A DNA stretch of 64,000 bases, from positions 43,085 through 107,084 of the forward strand of contig JANOBD010000014.1 of NCBI GenBank assembly GCA_031411495.1, written 5' to 3'. Below are positions 51,953 through 61,827 of this stretch, piece after piece; the first letter of the stretch is position 1; each line of letters starts with the position of its first letter. The stretch comes from JANOBD01 sp031411495. Its GTDB lineage: Bacteria > Planctomycetota > Phycisphaerae > Tepidisphaerales > Tepidisphaeraceae. The position numbers and the translations under genes were made by a program. The notes beneath the pieces are model-generated. The model did no database searches, was not told where the DNA came from, and was given only the letters and a program-made list of their open reading frames with translations.

Positions 51953-52507
51953 ATGCAGATTCGCCCGACCAAGCCTGCCGACCTGGACCTCCTCGACGAG
52001 ATCGACGCGACCATCCTGTCGGACCAGTATCTTCACGTGTCGCGGGATGCTGAGAAACTCGCCGCAAACTTCAGAATCGAGCTGCGCCAGCTCCCGGAAC
52101 GACGCAGCGAGTCCAATCCGATCGCCGATGATCTGCGGTTTTTGTTCAAGCAGATCGCCACGGGGATCGATGAAGGATTCAGCTGTGTCGCCGAACTGAA
52201 CGGACTGCCGATCGCGGCGGCGGTTGCGGTGCAAGACCGTGACGTCGTCGAGCTCATCGACCTGCGCGTCGATTTCGATCTCCGGCGCGAAGGGTTTGGA
52301 AGCGCGATCATGTTCCAAGTCATCAACTACGCGCGCGAGCGCGAGAGCCGGGCCATCCGCGTCCTGGTCCGATCGGGAAACGGGCCGTTCAACCAGATGC
52401 TCGCCAAGCTGGGATTCGAAATCGCCGGAATCGACACGCAGCGCCACAGCAATCACGACCTCGTGAAAGAACAGACGACGCTGATGTGGTACCTGCAACT
52501 GACCTAG
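51953..52507 (+). CDS. GNAT family N-acetyltransferase
   Basis: The 184-residue protein starts MQIRPTKPADLDLLDEIDA and has the GNAT acetyl-CoA region (LRVDFDLRREGFGSAIMFQV) and the closing strand MLAKLGFEIAGIDTQRHSNH. It acetylates an unknown amine. No ribosome site precedes the ATG at 51953. Two copies of GATACAATGT (51914 and 51937) lie directly upstream and are discussed separately. An HTH gene follows after 9 nt. Confidence 0.85.
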   Translation: MQIRPTKPADLDLLDEIDATILSDQYLHVSRDAEKLAANFRIELRQLPERRSESNPIADDLRFLFKQIATGIDEGFSCVAELNGLPIAAAVAVQDRDVVELIDLRVDFDLRREGFGSAIMFQVINYARERESRAIRVLVRSGNGPFNQMLAKLGFEIAGIDTQRHSNHDLVKEQTTLMWYLQLT

Positions 52508-52516
52508 AGGCGGACG

Positions 52517-52747
52517 ATGGAAACGCTGATCGACCAGGAAGCCTTCTTCACGAGCCCTCTGCGAGACTATCTGACGCTCGCAGACATGGCGCGCCAGTTG
52601 CGGGTTTCGCTGGAACTTGTGAAGAAACTGGTCGAAAAGAACAACATCCGCCACGCCCGCCGGCACGGAGTCGTCCGGCTGTGGAACCGCGTCGACATCG
52701 ACGTACTCCGCGCAATCATTGGCCAGGCCGCATCTCGTACCACTTGA
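52517..52747 (+). CDS. Small helix-turn-helix DNA-binding protein
   Basis: The 76-residue protein has an excisionase/MerR-type helix-turn-helix (YLTLADMARQLRVSLELVKK) with a wing (HARRHGVVRLWNRVDIDVL). GAGGCGG lies before the ATG. It starts 9 nt after the GNAT gene and 12 nt before the DinB gene, so all three look like one unit. No phage genes are near; it is likely a small regulator. Confidence 0.75.
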   Translation: METLIDQEAFFTSPLRDYLTLADMARQLRVSLELVKKLVEKNNIRHARRHGVVRLWNRVDIDVLRAIIGQAASRTT

Positions 52748-52759
52748 CAGGAGGCATCG

Positions 52760-53296
52760 ATGCCTGACGCGCATCTCCTCATCGACGCATTCGCAAGCGA
52801 GTTCCGCAAGATGAAGGCCTCTGCCGAGAAGGCGATCGCGCAGCTTCCGGATGACGATCTGCACTTCAAGCTGAACGCGGAGCAATGCAGCATCGCTGCC
52901 TACGTTCAACACATGGCTGGCAATATGCGCTCGCGCTGGACGGATTTTCTCACGACGGATGGCGAGAAGCCGACGCGCGACCGCGAGGCCGAGTTTGTCG
53001 AGGCTCGCCAATCGCGAGACCAGCTTCTCCAGCTCTGGGAAGAAGGATGGCAGCTGGTTTTCGCGGCGCTGGGTTCATTGACTGATGCAGACCTTCTGAA
53101 GACGGTGACGATCCGCACCGAGCCACACTCGGTCTCGCTCGCGATCACCCGCCAGGTCGCTCATTACGCGTGGCACGTCGGACAGATCGTCCTGCTGTCC
53201 AAACATCTCGTATTGTCGCGCGGTGGCTCGTGGCATTACCTCACCATCGCGCCCGGGCAATCGTCCGTCTTCAATTCGAAGATGGGGATGAAATGA
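52760..53296 (+). CDS. DinB-like metal-binding helical bundle protein
   Basis: The 178-residue protein has the DinB four-helix pattern with ligand histidines in AYVQHMAGNMRSRW and RQVAHYAWHVGQIV. These proteins act as metal-dependent thiol or small-molecule transferases. AGGAGG lies before the ATG. It ends a three-gene unit (GNAT, HTH, DinB). Confidence 0.85.
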   Translation: MPDAHLLIDAFASEFRKMKASAEKAIAQLPDDDLHFKLNAEQCSIAAYVQHMAGNMRSRWTDFLTTDGEKPTRDREAEFVEARQSRDQLLQLWEEGWQLVFAALGSLTDADLLKTVTIRTEPHSVSLAITRQVAHYAWHVGQIVLLSKHLVLSRGGSWHYLTIAPGQSSVFNSKMGMK

Positions 53297-53429
53297 ACAT
53301 GCCGCGAACCCATATTCCTCCCATTCACGATCCGCGTCGTCCGCGTGCGTGTGCATGCGAATTGAACATGAGCGAGCAGGCTCGCCGTTTAGAAAGCACC
53401 CGAGTTTCCAGCCGTGCCGCAGAAGATCG

Positions 53430-55082
53430 TCACCACTTCTTCCCGTTCTTTTTCGTTCCACAGATCGAGACTTCGAGTCCCAATGACGCCGCCATCTGAG
53501 CCTTCGCGAGCATCGCGGCATCCGCCTCCTCCGCGCTATTCGCATAGGCGCATTGGATGTGGTTCGCCTTGTGTCGGGCCATCATCTGGTCGCGCGTAAT
53601 GCCGTAGGTCACCGCGTGCATGATCGGCCACTGCGGCGTCGTCTCGTTCCAGCGGCGGTTCGTTTCCGCGTCGGGCAATTTCACCACCCCGGCGCGGCCA
53701 AGATCCATTTTCAGCTTGCCGTCTTCAATGAAGATACGGCTCCAGACGATCTCGCCCACTCTGCTGATGCCGCGGAGCGTGCCGCCGCCCAGCCGGAAAT
53801 ACATCGCCGGCTGTCGCTGGCTCGAGGCCCCCTTCCAGCCGCCCTCAAAATGTGCGGGCGGCGCGCTGCCGCTGATGAGAAAAACCCAAACGTAGTCGCT
53901 CACCGTCCCGCTCTTGTCTTCGTCGCCCCAGCGGAGATCGTGCAGCGTGTTCTCGACCGGCTGCCCAAGCGCCTTGTGGACGTGGAGCGTCATCAGGCCG
54001 TCCAGCCCCGCGCACTCGTCCACCTCGTTGAAATGTGGAATCGCTTCGCCAGCGTACAGAACGCGCTTTCCGTCGCGACTCTTCACCGGAGGACGATCGG
54101 CGTTGTTCAGCGTGCCTTCAACAAGATCGCTCGCCGGCAAGAGATCTTTCAACCCCTGCTGATACTGGATTCCGATCGTCGCGCAGCCGAAGTCATCCGC
54201 GATGCGCACTGCGGCGATGTACATCTTGCATTGCAGGAGGATCTGGTGTTCCGTCAAATCCTCGGTTTCGCTGCTGCCGAGTTCGAACTTCAGGCCCTTT
54301 TTCTTGTACCAGTCGTATACGGCCTTCGCCTCGGCCTCGCTGACCTGCATCGCTTCGTAGTAGAGCGCGGACTGCGAAAGTCGTTCCTTGTAGACGCCGG
54401 TTTTCTGAAGAAGTTCGTCGGGGATGATCGCGTTGTACATTCCCATGCACCCTTCATCGAACACGCCCATGATGGCCTTGTTCTTCTGAAGTTCGGCGGC
54501 GAGGCCGTCGGCAATCTTCTTGACCTTGCCGGGCACGTTCACTTTCGCAAGCGGCGTGACGTGCTTCGTGTCGTGTTTGATCTTTCCGGTATCCAGCCAG
54601 CACTTGAGCGCCTTTTTGAAATACTTGTCGTCGAACTGGTCGCTCCAGATCGTCGAGTAATTCACGCCGGCTTTCGTGAGCGAGCCATTGAGATTCAGCA
54701 TCCCCACCAGCCCCGGCCAGGTTCCGCTCCAGTTCGCGGCAGTGAGGATCGGCGCCTTGTGTGTAATGAGCCCGTGCAGGATGTGATGCGAGTATTGCCA
54801 AACCGCCTCGGCCACGATGATCGGCAGCTTCGGATCGATCGTGCGAAAGACCTCCATGCCTTCCTTCTGCGAGCCGATGAAGCCGTGCTGCTGATCCTCC
54901 TTGAACGGGTGCGCGCGGACGACAGCAAATCCCTCCGCTTCAATGGCCGCAGTGAGCTGCGCCTCCATCTCCTTTTGCGCCTGCCAGCATTTTTGATTCG
55001 CGGAAAGCCGCAGATCGCCGTTGGCGATGAGTTGGATAAATTTCTTTGACGGATTCGGCCGCTTCTTGGATTTCTTTGGCAT
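53430..55082 (-). CDS. L-fucose isomerase-like protein
   Basis: The 550-residue protein resembles the fucose/arabinose isomerase fold: an N-terminal Rossmann-like part (KLPIIVAEAVWQYSHHILHG), central GVFDEGCMGMYNAIIPDELL with acidic metal ligands, and a C-terminal His region HKANHIQCAYANSAEEADAA. It probably isomerises an aldose to a ketose with a divalent metal. The ATG at 55082 has GAGGCG upstream; the frame to 55190 adds unlikely residues. It has no fucose-pathway neighbours. Family is likely, substrate unknown. Confidence 0.8.
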   Translation of the reverse strand: MPKKSKKRPNPSKKFIQLIANGDLRLSANQKCWQAQKEMEAQLTAAIEAEGFAVVRAHPFKEDQQHGFIGSQKEGMEVFRTIDPKLPIIVAEAVWQYSHHILHGLITHKAPILTAANWSGTWPGLVGMLNLNGSLTKAGVNYSTIWSDQFDDKYFKKALKCWLDTGKIKHDTKHVTPLAKVNVPGKVKKIADGLAAELQKNKAIMGVFDEGCMGMYNAIIPDELLQKTGVYKERLSQSALYYEAMQVSEAEAKAVYDWYKKKGLKFELGSSETEDLTEHQILLQCKMYIAAVRIADDFGCATIGIQYQQGLKDLLPASDLVEGTLNNADRPPVKSRDGKRVLYAGEAIPHFNEVDECAGLDGLMTLHVHKALGQPVENTLHDLRWGDEDKSGTVSDYVWVFLISGSAPPAHFEGGWKGASSQRQPAMYFRLGGGTLRGISRVGEIVWSRIFIEDGKLKMDLGRAGVVKLPDAETNRRWNETTPQWPIMHAVTYGITRDQMMARHKANHIQCAYANSAEEADAAMLAKAQMAASLGLEVSICGTKKNGKKW

Positions 55083-55497
55083 CGTTTTTCGCCTCGCTCG
55101 AGTTGTGGCCGCGATCGTATGGGAGATCGCATTCGTTTTCGAAGACGTGGCGGATGATTCACCGAACACCACTCCCGCACGCGCGAGCAACTTGATGAGG
55201 CGAACTGAAGTCGATCATGGTGGCGCTTTCAAACATCGCGCCGCCGAATCCACGGGGAGCATTTCCGAGGCGTCGGAGTCGAGATGTCCAGGCCTCACTC
55301 CGCAGGCCTTCCCCGGCTTGCACTTCTTCCGCGTTGCAACGATGAACCTGAAAATGGAGCACTGCTTTATTGAAATGAGCGAATATTCGCCCGTTTTATC
55401 GGTTATTGAGATTGCGAAATTGTTAAAAATACGGAGAATTGCTTTTTAAGTCGCATCGAGCGATCGATTGTCCCAAACACCAAGTCGGAGGCCGTTC
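55083..55497. other. Promoter-bearing intergenic region with an AT-rich island
   Basis: About 415 nt separate two divergent genes. The part at 55360-55450 is sharply richer in A+T than its surroundings and contains the perfect palindrome GCGAATATTCGC (55379-55390). It likely holds the promoter and an operator of the PEP-CTERM gene at 55498. Confidence 0.5.
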
Positions 55498-56235
55498 ATG
55501 AAGCTCTCTTTCCTTGCTACAGCCGTCGTTGTTGCTGGTTCGCTCGTCTCGGACGCCAGCGCAGCGGTCTACAGCTTTTTCGATACGACATTCGTGAACG
55601 CGAACTGGATCGGCGTGAAGTATGCCGATACGTCGACTCCGGTCGGATCGTTCACCGCGGGCCAAGCGAATCCAGGCGGCAGCGCGCTCCTGCCCGGGCC
55701 GCAAACGCCAGACTACCGCGCCATCACTCACAACTTCGGCGGCGGCAACGCCGGTGCGATCATCGTTTCGCACCAGGGCGTGAACTACAACTGGGCGCCG
55801 CTTCCGCTCGAAACCGCCACCAACATGAGCTACAGCTACGATCTGAACTTCTTTGATCCGACGTTCGCTTTCGGTGCGGTCGGCTTCTCGCCGGCGATTT
55901 TCCAGGGCGGCAGCGTCTTCCGCCTGCCGTACGACAACAAGTTCGCGACCGTGCCCGACAACGGCTGGCAGCGCTTCGGCGGCGCGTCGATCCCGCTCGC
56001 CTCGTTCGTGAAAATCGATCCGGCAACCGCAGGCGTCCTCCCCGGCGTGGTAAATGGCTCGCTGGCGATGAGCTTCGGATTCGTCTCCGCCAACAGCGCG
56101 AACCAGTTCGTCCGCAAGGATAGCGGCATTGACGACTTCCGCTTTACTCTCGAAACGAACATCGCGCCGGAGCCGACCTCGCTCACGGCCATCGCGGGCG
56201 CGAGCCTGCTCCTTCGTCGTCGACGCACCGTTTAA
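55498..56235 (+). CDS. PEP-CTERM secreted protein, 245 aa
   Basis: A signal peptide (MKLSFLATAVVVAGSLVSDA, ASAA) precedes a beta-sandwich-like body (VYSFFDTTFVNANWIGVKYA, GGGNAGAIIVSHQGVNYNW) and a PEP-CTERM tail (APEPTSLTAIAGASLLLRRR). The tail should direct export and processing by exosortase, which is not in the window. GGAGG lies 7 nt before the ATG at 55498. A perfect terminator-like hairpin follows the stop. Function unknown. Confidence 0.85.
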   Translation: MKLSFLATAVVVAGSLVSDASAAVYSFFDTTFVNANWIGVKYADTSTPVGSFTAGQANPGGSALLPGPQTPDYRAITHNFGGGNAGAIIVSHQGVNYNWAPLPLETATNMSYSYDLNFFDPTFAFGAVGFSPAIFQGGSVFRLPYDNKFATVPDNGWQRFGGASIPLASFVKIDPATAGVLPGVVNGSLAMSFGFVSANSANQFVRKDSGIDDFRFTLETNIAPEPTSLTAIAGASLLLRRRRTV

Positions 56236-56269
56236 CTCCGTAGGCAAGACGTGATACGGCAATCGCAGT

Positions 56270-56301
56270 GATGGGATGCTCTGGGGACGGAGCATCCCAT
56301 C
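56270..56301 (+). terminator. Hairpin after the PEP-CTERM gene
   Basis: The perfect 12-bp stem GATGGGATGCTC (56270-56281) / GAGCATCCCATC (56290-56301) has an 8-nt loop. It is followed only by TGTGTTGG, so the U-run is poor. It starts 34 nt after the stop. Confidence 0.6.
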
Positions 56302-56441
56302 TGTGTTGGTAAAACCTCTGCAACCTTCTACTGCATGGATGATTTCGCCAGGCCGGAACCGGGCCAGCACGATTGGACTTGCGGCTTGAGCCGCGCCGTC
56401 TGCTTGTCCAGCCAACCTCAAACCTCTAACCTCACGATCAA

Positions 56442-57914
<1,473 letters not shown>

Positions 57915-57918
57915 TTTC

Positions 57919-58164
57919 AACCACGAAGACACGAAGGCACGAAGGTGTCAGTTCGCGTCAGAACGTCACACCGCGGAAGAATCCAGTTTTGGGGAGAAAG
58001 CGATAGACAAGGGTTTTGCAGATTACACAGATTCAAAAATTCGTCTCATGGAATTCCATTTGCGAATTCTGCTAATCCCTGTCCAGTTTTGTCTGAATGC
58101 ATTTCGTTAGTCGACTGTCTAAGGAACGGCAAGTTAATCTTCGTGGCTTCGTGTCTTCGTGGTT
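57919..58164. repeat. Nested inverted repeat between thrC and dapB (element E)
   Basis: The arms at 57919-57944 and 58139-58164 match inverted at 25 of 26 positions and are built from ACGAAGGC/ACACGAAG words. A second inverted pair lies inside (58006-58034 and 58064-58083, a GACAGGGATTAGCAGA-type word). A perfect palindrome ATGGAATTCCAT (58048-58059) is within 12 bp of the centre. It begins 4 nt after the thrC stop and ends 17 nt before the dapB ATG, just upstream of its TGGAGGA ribosome site. Confidence 0.8.
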
Positions 58165-58181
58165 AAAACTCTGGAGGACCC

Positions 58182-58994
58182 ATGTCATCCGAACTCAATC
58201 TCGTCATCTCCGGCGCCGCCGGTCGCATGGGACGTCGTCTGGTCGCGCTCGGTTCGCAGAACCCGCTGGTCCGCATTGTGGCTGGCGTGACCTACAGGGG
58301 CGACCCGCTGGTGGGTTCAGACATCGGCGAACTGGCAGGTATCGGGAAGCTGGGCGTCACGCTGACTGATGATCTGGATCCGAAGCTCATACCGCACGTG
58401 ATGATCGACTTCTCGTCGCCGCAGGGGTTTCATCAGTGGCTGCCGGTTTGCCGTCGTCGGCACATCAACATGCTCGTGGGCACCACCGGGCTCACCGATG
58501 CCGATCACAAAGCGATCGATACCGCCGCACACGAAATCGCCATCCTGCAGACAACAAACACTTCCGTCGGCGTGGCGGTGATGAACTACGTCGCAGCGCA
58601 GATGACGAAAATGCTCGGCTCCGACTTCGATATCGAGATCATCGAGCAGCATCACAAGCACAAGAAGGATGCGCCCAGCGGAACGGCGTCAACGCTCGCG
58701 GATCACGTCCTCAAGGCGCGGCAGCTCTCAAAAGACCACCTCGCGTTTGGCCGGCATGGCAGCGAAGCGACGCGCGAACCCGGATCGATCGGCGTACATT
58801 CTCTGCGACTTGGCGACGTGGTCGGCGAGCACACGATTCACTTCTGCGGGGAGGGGGAACGACTCGCACTCACGCACATCGCCACCAGTCGCGACACGTT
58901 TGTGAAGGGCGCATTGCGCGCCGGCTGTTGGCTGGCCGCTCGCGGTGCGGGCCGATACACGATCGAAGACGTGCTCGACATCCGCCGCAAGTGA
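58182..58994 (+). CDS. dapB: 4-hydroxy-tetrahydrodipicolinate reductase
   Basis: The 270-residue enzyme has the dinucleotide motif SGAAGRMGRRL and the active-site region EQHHKHKKDAPSGTA with catalytic His/Lys. It reduces hydroxy-tetrahydrodipicolinate on the lysine/diaminopimelate pathway. TGGAGGA lies before the ATG. It is paired with thrC, another aspartate-family gene, across repeat element E. Confidence 0.95.
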   Translation: MSSELNLVISGAAGRMGRRLVALGSQNPLVRIVAGVTYRGDPLVGSDIGELAGIGKLGVTLTDDLDPKLIPHVMIDFSSPQGFHQWLPVCRRRHINMLVGTTGLTDADHKAIDTAAHEIAILQTTNTSVGVAVMNYVAAQMTKMLGSDFDIEIIEQHHKHKKDAPSGTASTLADHVLKARQLSKDHLAFGRHGSEATREPGSIGVHSLRLGDVVGEHTIHFCGEGERLALTHIATSRDTFVKGALRAGCWLAARGAGRYTIEDVLDIRRK

Positions 58995-59010
58995 AGGTGG
59001 ACGCAGGCGA

Positions 59011-59133
59011 TCAGAGCAGGAATGCACGCACGGCCGCGACGATCAGCAGGTAGACCACGCCGATCACGCCAAGGCCAATTGCGAAATGCATCTTGCGACG
59101 GGCAGGACTTTCGATTTCATCAACAGTACGCAT
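59011..59133 (-). CDS. Very small single-helix membrane protein, 40 aa
   Basis: The frame reads MRTVDEIESPARRKMHFAIG followed by a membrane helix LGVIGVVYLLIVAAVRAFLL. The ribosome site is weak (GGGG). Positive residues before the helix fit a N-in membrane protein. It may be real, but it is short and unsupported by context. Confidence 0.45.
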   Translation of the reverse strand: MRTVDEIESPARRKMHFAIGLGVIGVVYLLIVAAVRAFLL

Positions 59134-59413
59134 AACGGCCCCAAATTCACATCTCGAGCGATCCTAGGCATCAATAGAGACGCCGACGGATTCCCGGACG
59201 TAACAAAACAACTTCAGCAAGAAGCTATTCAATGATCCGATCAGTTGTTGCCTGGAATCGGCAACACGACCCGCAACCGGACATACACCAAATCTGCCAT
59301 ACAACCTCAGTCCATTGCGCAAAATCTGCCGTCCATCTGCCAGGCCTGTCACAAAATCGTGTGGAGAAAGCGAAGCCTTGACGCGCGGAGGAGATGGAGG
59401 GGTAAAACCTCGT

Positions 59414-61792
59414 TCATTTTGCGGTCGGAACGGTCGTCGGGCGGGTCGCGGCGCGGCCGGTCGGGGCATCCTGGGCGTATCGCAGAAAGCGGATCACGAT
59501 CTGCGTCGCCGTCGCCGGAGTGTAACCGCGGACGCCGTCGACTTCGTTTCCCACCAGCCCGGCCGACAGGTCGTCCGCGGAATAGAGCAGTCCATATCGC
59601 TCGCCGACCTTTGCCCCGTGCACCCGCGGCGCGGTCGACAACCCCACCAGGGCCTGCGCAAAGGTACGATAACGGAACTCGGGAGCCTTCAACGAGCCGG
59701 CCGTGTAAATCGGATCTGTCGGCGCGATGGCGATGCCGCCCGTATCCTTTGCCGCGTCGAGGATTTTTCCCAGCTGACTTTCGATCGATGTCGCGCTCTC
59801 CGAGTTGCCGCCGGCCGCGTCGATGATCAATAGGCCACCGTCGCCGACGAACTTCCTGAGCTTCGTGATCGCGACGTCCGACAGCTTGAGCGCGTTCGAG
59901 CTCGTAAGGTGAGCCGCGTGGTATCCCGCGAGGTCGCCCGATTCGAGATCGACGGTGTTCACCTGCAGGTCGATCTTCTGTTGATTGTGGAGGATCGCCG
60001 CGAGTTGGCGCCAGCCGCCGGGTTCCGGGTCCCACTTGCTCGCGTGCTTGAGTCGTGCGAGCTTGATCGTGGACGTCGTCGTGATTTTCGGATCGATCTC
60101 GACGACATACGACCGTCCTTTCACCTGCGAGTTCTTCTTGTCGATCGCGTACTGATAGACGTCGGTCATCAGTTCAAAGTGATGCGCAAACGAAGTGAAC
60201 TCGTTGGTCTGAAACGATCGGCCGACATCGTCGTCAAACAGCAGCGCGAGTTCGCGCACGCCGTTGGACAAGCCCTGGACGATCGGCCGCTTCTTCCACT
60301 TGTCGCCGCGGAATTGCTCGTCGCGAAAGATCGGATGGGAATCCGGCAGCGGCCGCAACTCGTAACCCGGAAAGAGTTCCTTGAGCAACGGAGGGACCGA
60401 GGCCGAGAACTGTCGCCGCCCGCAGTCGGAATTGAACACCAGCATGCCCCCTTCCAGGACATACTGCTTCAGCATCGCGACCTGCTCTTGAGTGAAATGC
60501 AATGCCTGCGAGCCGGAGATATAGGCGATCGGCGCATCGCGCAGGTCTTTGATCGACGCGACATTCATGTCGATGATCTGCCAGTTGAGTGATCGCTCGG
60601 TCTGTCGCGACACGAAGCGCGTCGCATTGGCGACGTCGCGGGCGCGTTGGTTCCAGAATCCTTCCGTCGACTTGCCATCGGGAGTGCGCGGCGCGATGTC
60701 GTACTTGAGCTTGTTCATCATCACCGGCTCGCGGCCGCGCGAGAGGAAGAGCAACGCGAACGACGTCGGGATCTCGTCCTCGTGCTCGCCGTCCCAGCTC
60801 CCGTTACGCTCCTGGTGTCGCACGAGGTATTCCGCGCCGGCCTGGTACCAGTCGAGGTTGTTCAGGTACTTCAGGCCGCTGGCAACGCCGATGCGCTCGA
60901 TGCCGTAGATGGTATAGTGGCGTTCTTTGACGTCTTCGTTGCTGAAGATGAGCGGGACTTGAGTTTCAAGGTATTGAATGCCCTTGTCGATCTCCGGCGA
61001 CTTCTGGTTGCCCTGGCAATTCACGCCTTGCGTGCCGCGGAGATAATCCTGCGTGATATAGAGCGTTGCGACACCCGCCGCGGTCATCGACGGGGTGACG
61101 CCTGAACCGCCGTCGTATGCCCAGCCGCCAGAAGTCTGATCCTGGAGTTTTTTCCATCGCTTTTCGACGAGCTGCCAGTAATTTGCCCCACCTTTCCCGT
61201 CGCCGCCGGGCACTTCGATGCCCAGCTGCGCACACGCCCACGCGCCGAGCACGCCATACTGGCTCACGGACAAGTCGACGCGATCTCGATCGCTGATCAC
61301 GTAGTCGTACAGGCCGCCGTTGCGCTGCGACATGTCCTTCTTGATTCCCGCCCAGAACATCTTGAAGTCGCGTGCGGCGAGCGCGCGGGTCGAGTCGTCG
61401 GGCGGCAGGTATAGCCATGCCTGGGCGCGTAGACCGAGCGCGTAAAAGCCGATCATGTCGTCAGACTTCTTGAGAAAGTCGATCCCGGATTTGAGCCTCG
61501 ACGCGTTCGGCGATTCGCCCGACGCGAGGAGTGCATACGTCACCAGCGCAGTCCGTCCGCCCCACTGCGCGCCGGACTGTGAGTTCCCGTTCACTGCGTC
61601 CACGCGCTTCTGGGCGTGAGGCTCTTCCCAATTCCCGTTGGCCTGGAAGTCGGGTCGCGCGTAGAGCCACTCGACGCCCTTCTTGATCGCGGCATCGATC
61701 TCGTCAGGCGTTGCGCCGATGGTGGTGCTCGCGAATGCGCCAAGCAATACCGCCGATGCGCAGGCGATCGATCGTCGGAAGCCGTTCCGCAT
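59414..61792 (-). CDS. Secreted DUF4159 protein with squalene-cyclase-like toroid
   Basis: The 792-residue protein has a signal peptide (MRNGFRRSIACASAVLLGAF, cleavage near TIGA). Residues ~25-330 form the alpha/alpha toroid of terpenoid cyclase-like proteins (GGWAYDGGSGVTPSMTAAGV, HQERNGSWDGEHEDEIPTSF), without an evident cyclase DxDD. From about 350 there are two DUF4159-type modules (RDAPIAYISGSQALHFTQEQ; a second beginning DLAGYHAAHLTSSNALKLSD), each in a glutamine-amidotransferase-like fold. It probably acts outside the cytoplasm; function unknown. GGAGC lies 8 nt before the ATG. The C-terminal tail is low complexity (TGRAATRPTTVPTAK). Confidence 0.85.
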   Translation of the reverse strand: MRNGFRRSIACASAVLLGAFASTTIGATPDEIDAAIKKGVEWLYARPDFQANGNWEEPHAQKRVDAVNGNSQSGAQWGGRTALVTYALLASGESPNASRLKSGIDFLKKSDDMIGFYALGLRAQAWLYLPPDDSTRALAARDFKMFWAGIKKDMSQRNGGLYDYVISDRDRVDLSVSQYGVLGAWACAQLGIEVPGGDGKGGANYWQLVEKRWKKLQDQTSGGWAYDGGSGVTPSMTAAGVATLYITQDYLRGTQGVNCQGNQKSPEIDKGIQYLETQVPLIFSNEDVKERHYTIYGIERIGVASGLKYLNNLDWYQAGAEYLVRHQERNGSWDGEHEDEIPTSFALLFLSRGREPVMMNKLKYDIAPRTPDGKSTEGFWNQRARDVANATRFVSRQTERSLNWQIIDMNVASIKDLRDAPIAYISGSQALHFTQEQVAMLKQYVLEGGMLVFNSDCGRRQFSASVPPLLKELFPGYELRPLPDSHPIFRDEQFRGDKWKKRPIVQGLSNGVRELALLFDDDVGRSFQTNEFTSFAHHFELMTDVYQYAIDKKNSQVKGRSYVVEIDPKITTTSTIKLARLKHASKWDPEPGGWRQLAAILHNQQKIDLQVNTVDLESGDLAGYHAAHLTSSNALKLSDVAITKLRKFVGDGGLLIIDAAGGNSESATSIESQLGKILDAAKDTGGIAIAPTDPIYTAGSLKAPEFRYRTFAQALVGLSTAPRVHGAKVGERYGLLYSADDLSAGLVGNEVDGVRGYTPATATQIVIRFLRYAQDAPTGRAATRPTTVPTAK

Positions 61793-61827
61793 CCGTTTGC
61801 TCCGTGAACGAAAGTGGCAGGCGAACT

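Noticed and set aside
52517..52747. Excisionase of a prophage or integrated element
   Set aside because: No integrase, attachment-site repeat or phage gene is in the window; a small regulator fits better.
53553..55049. 498-codon plus-strand frame opposite the fucose-isomerase-like gene
   Set aside because: No ribosome site and no recognisable motif; the minus frame is conserved-looking.
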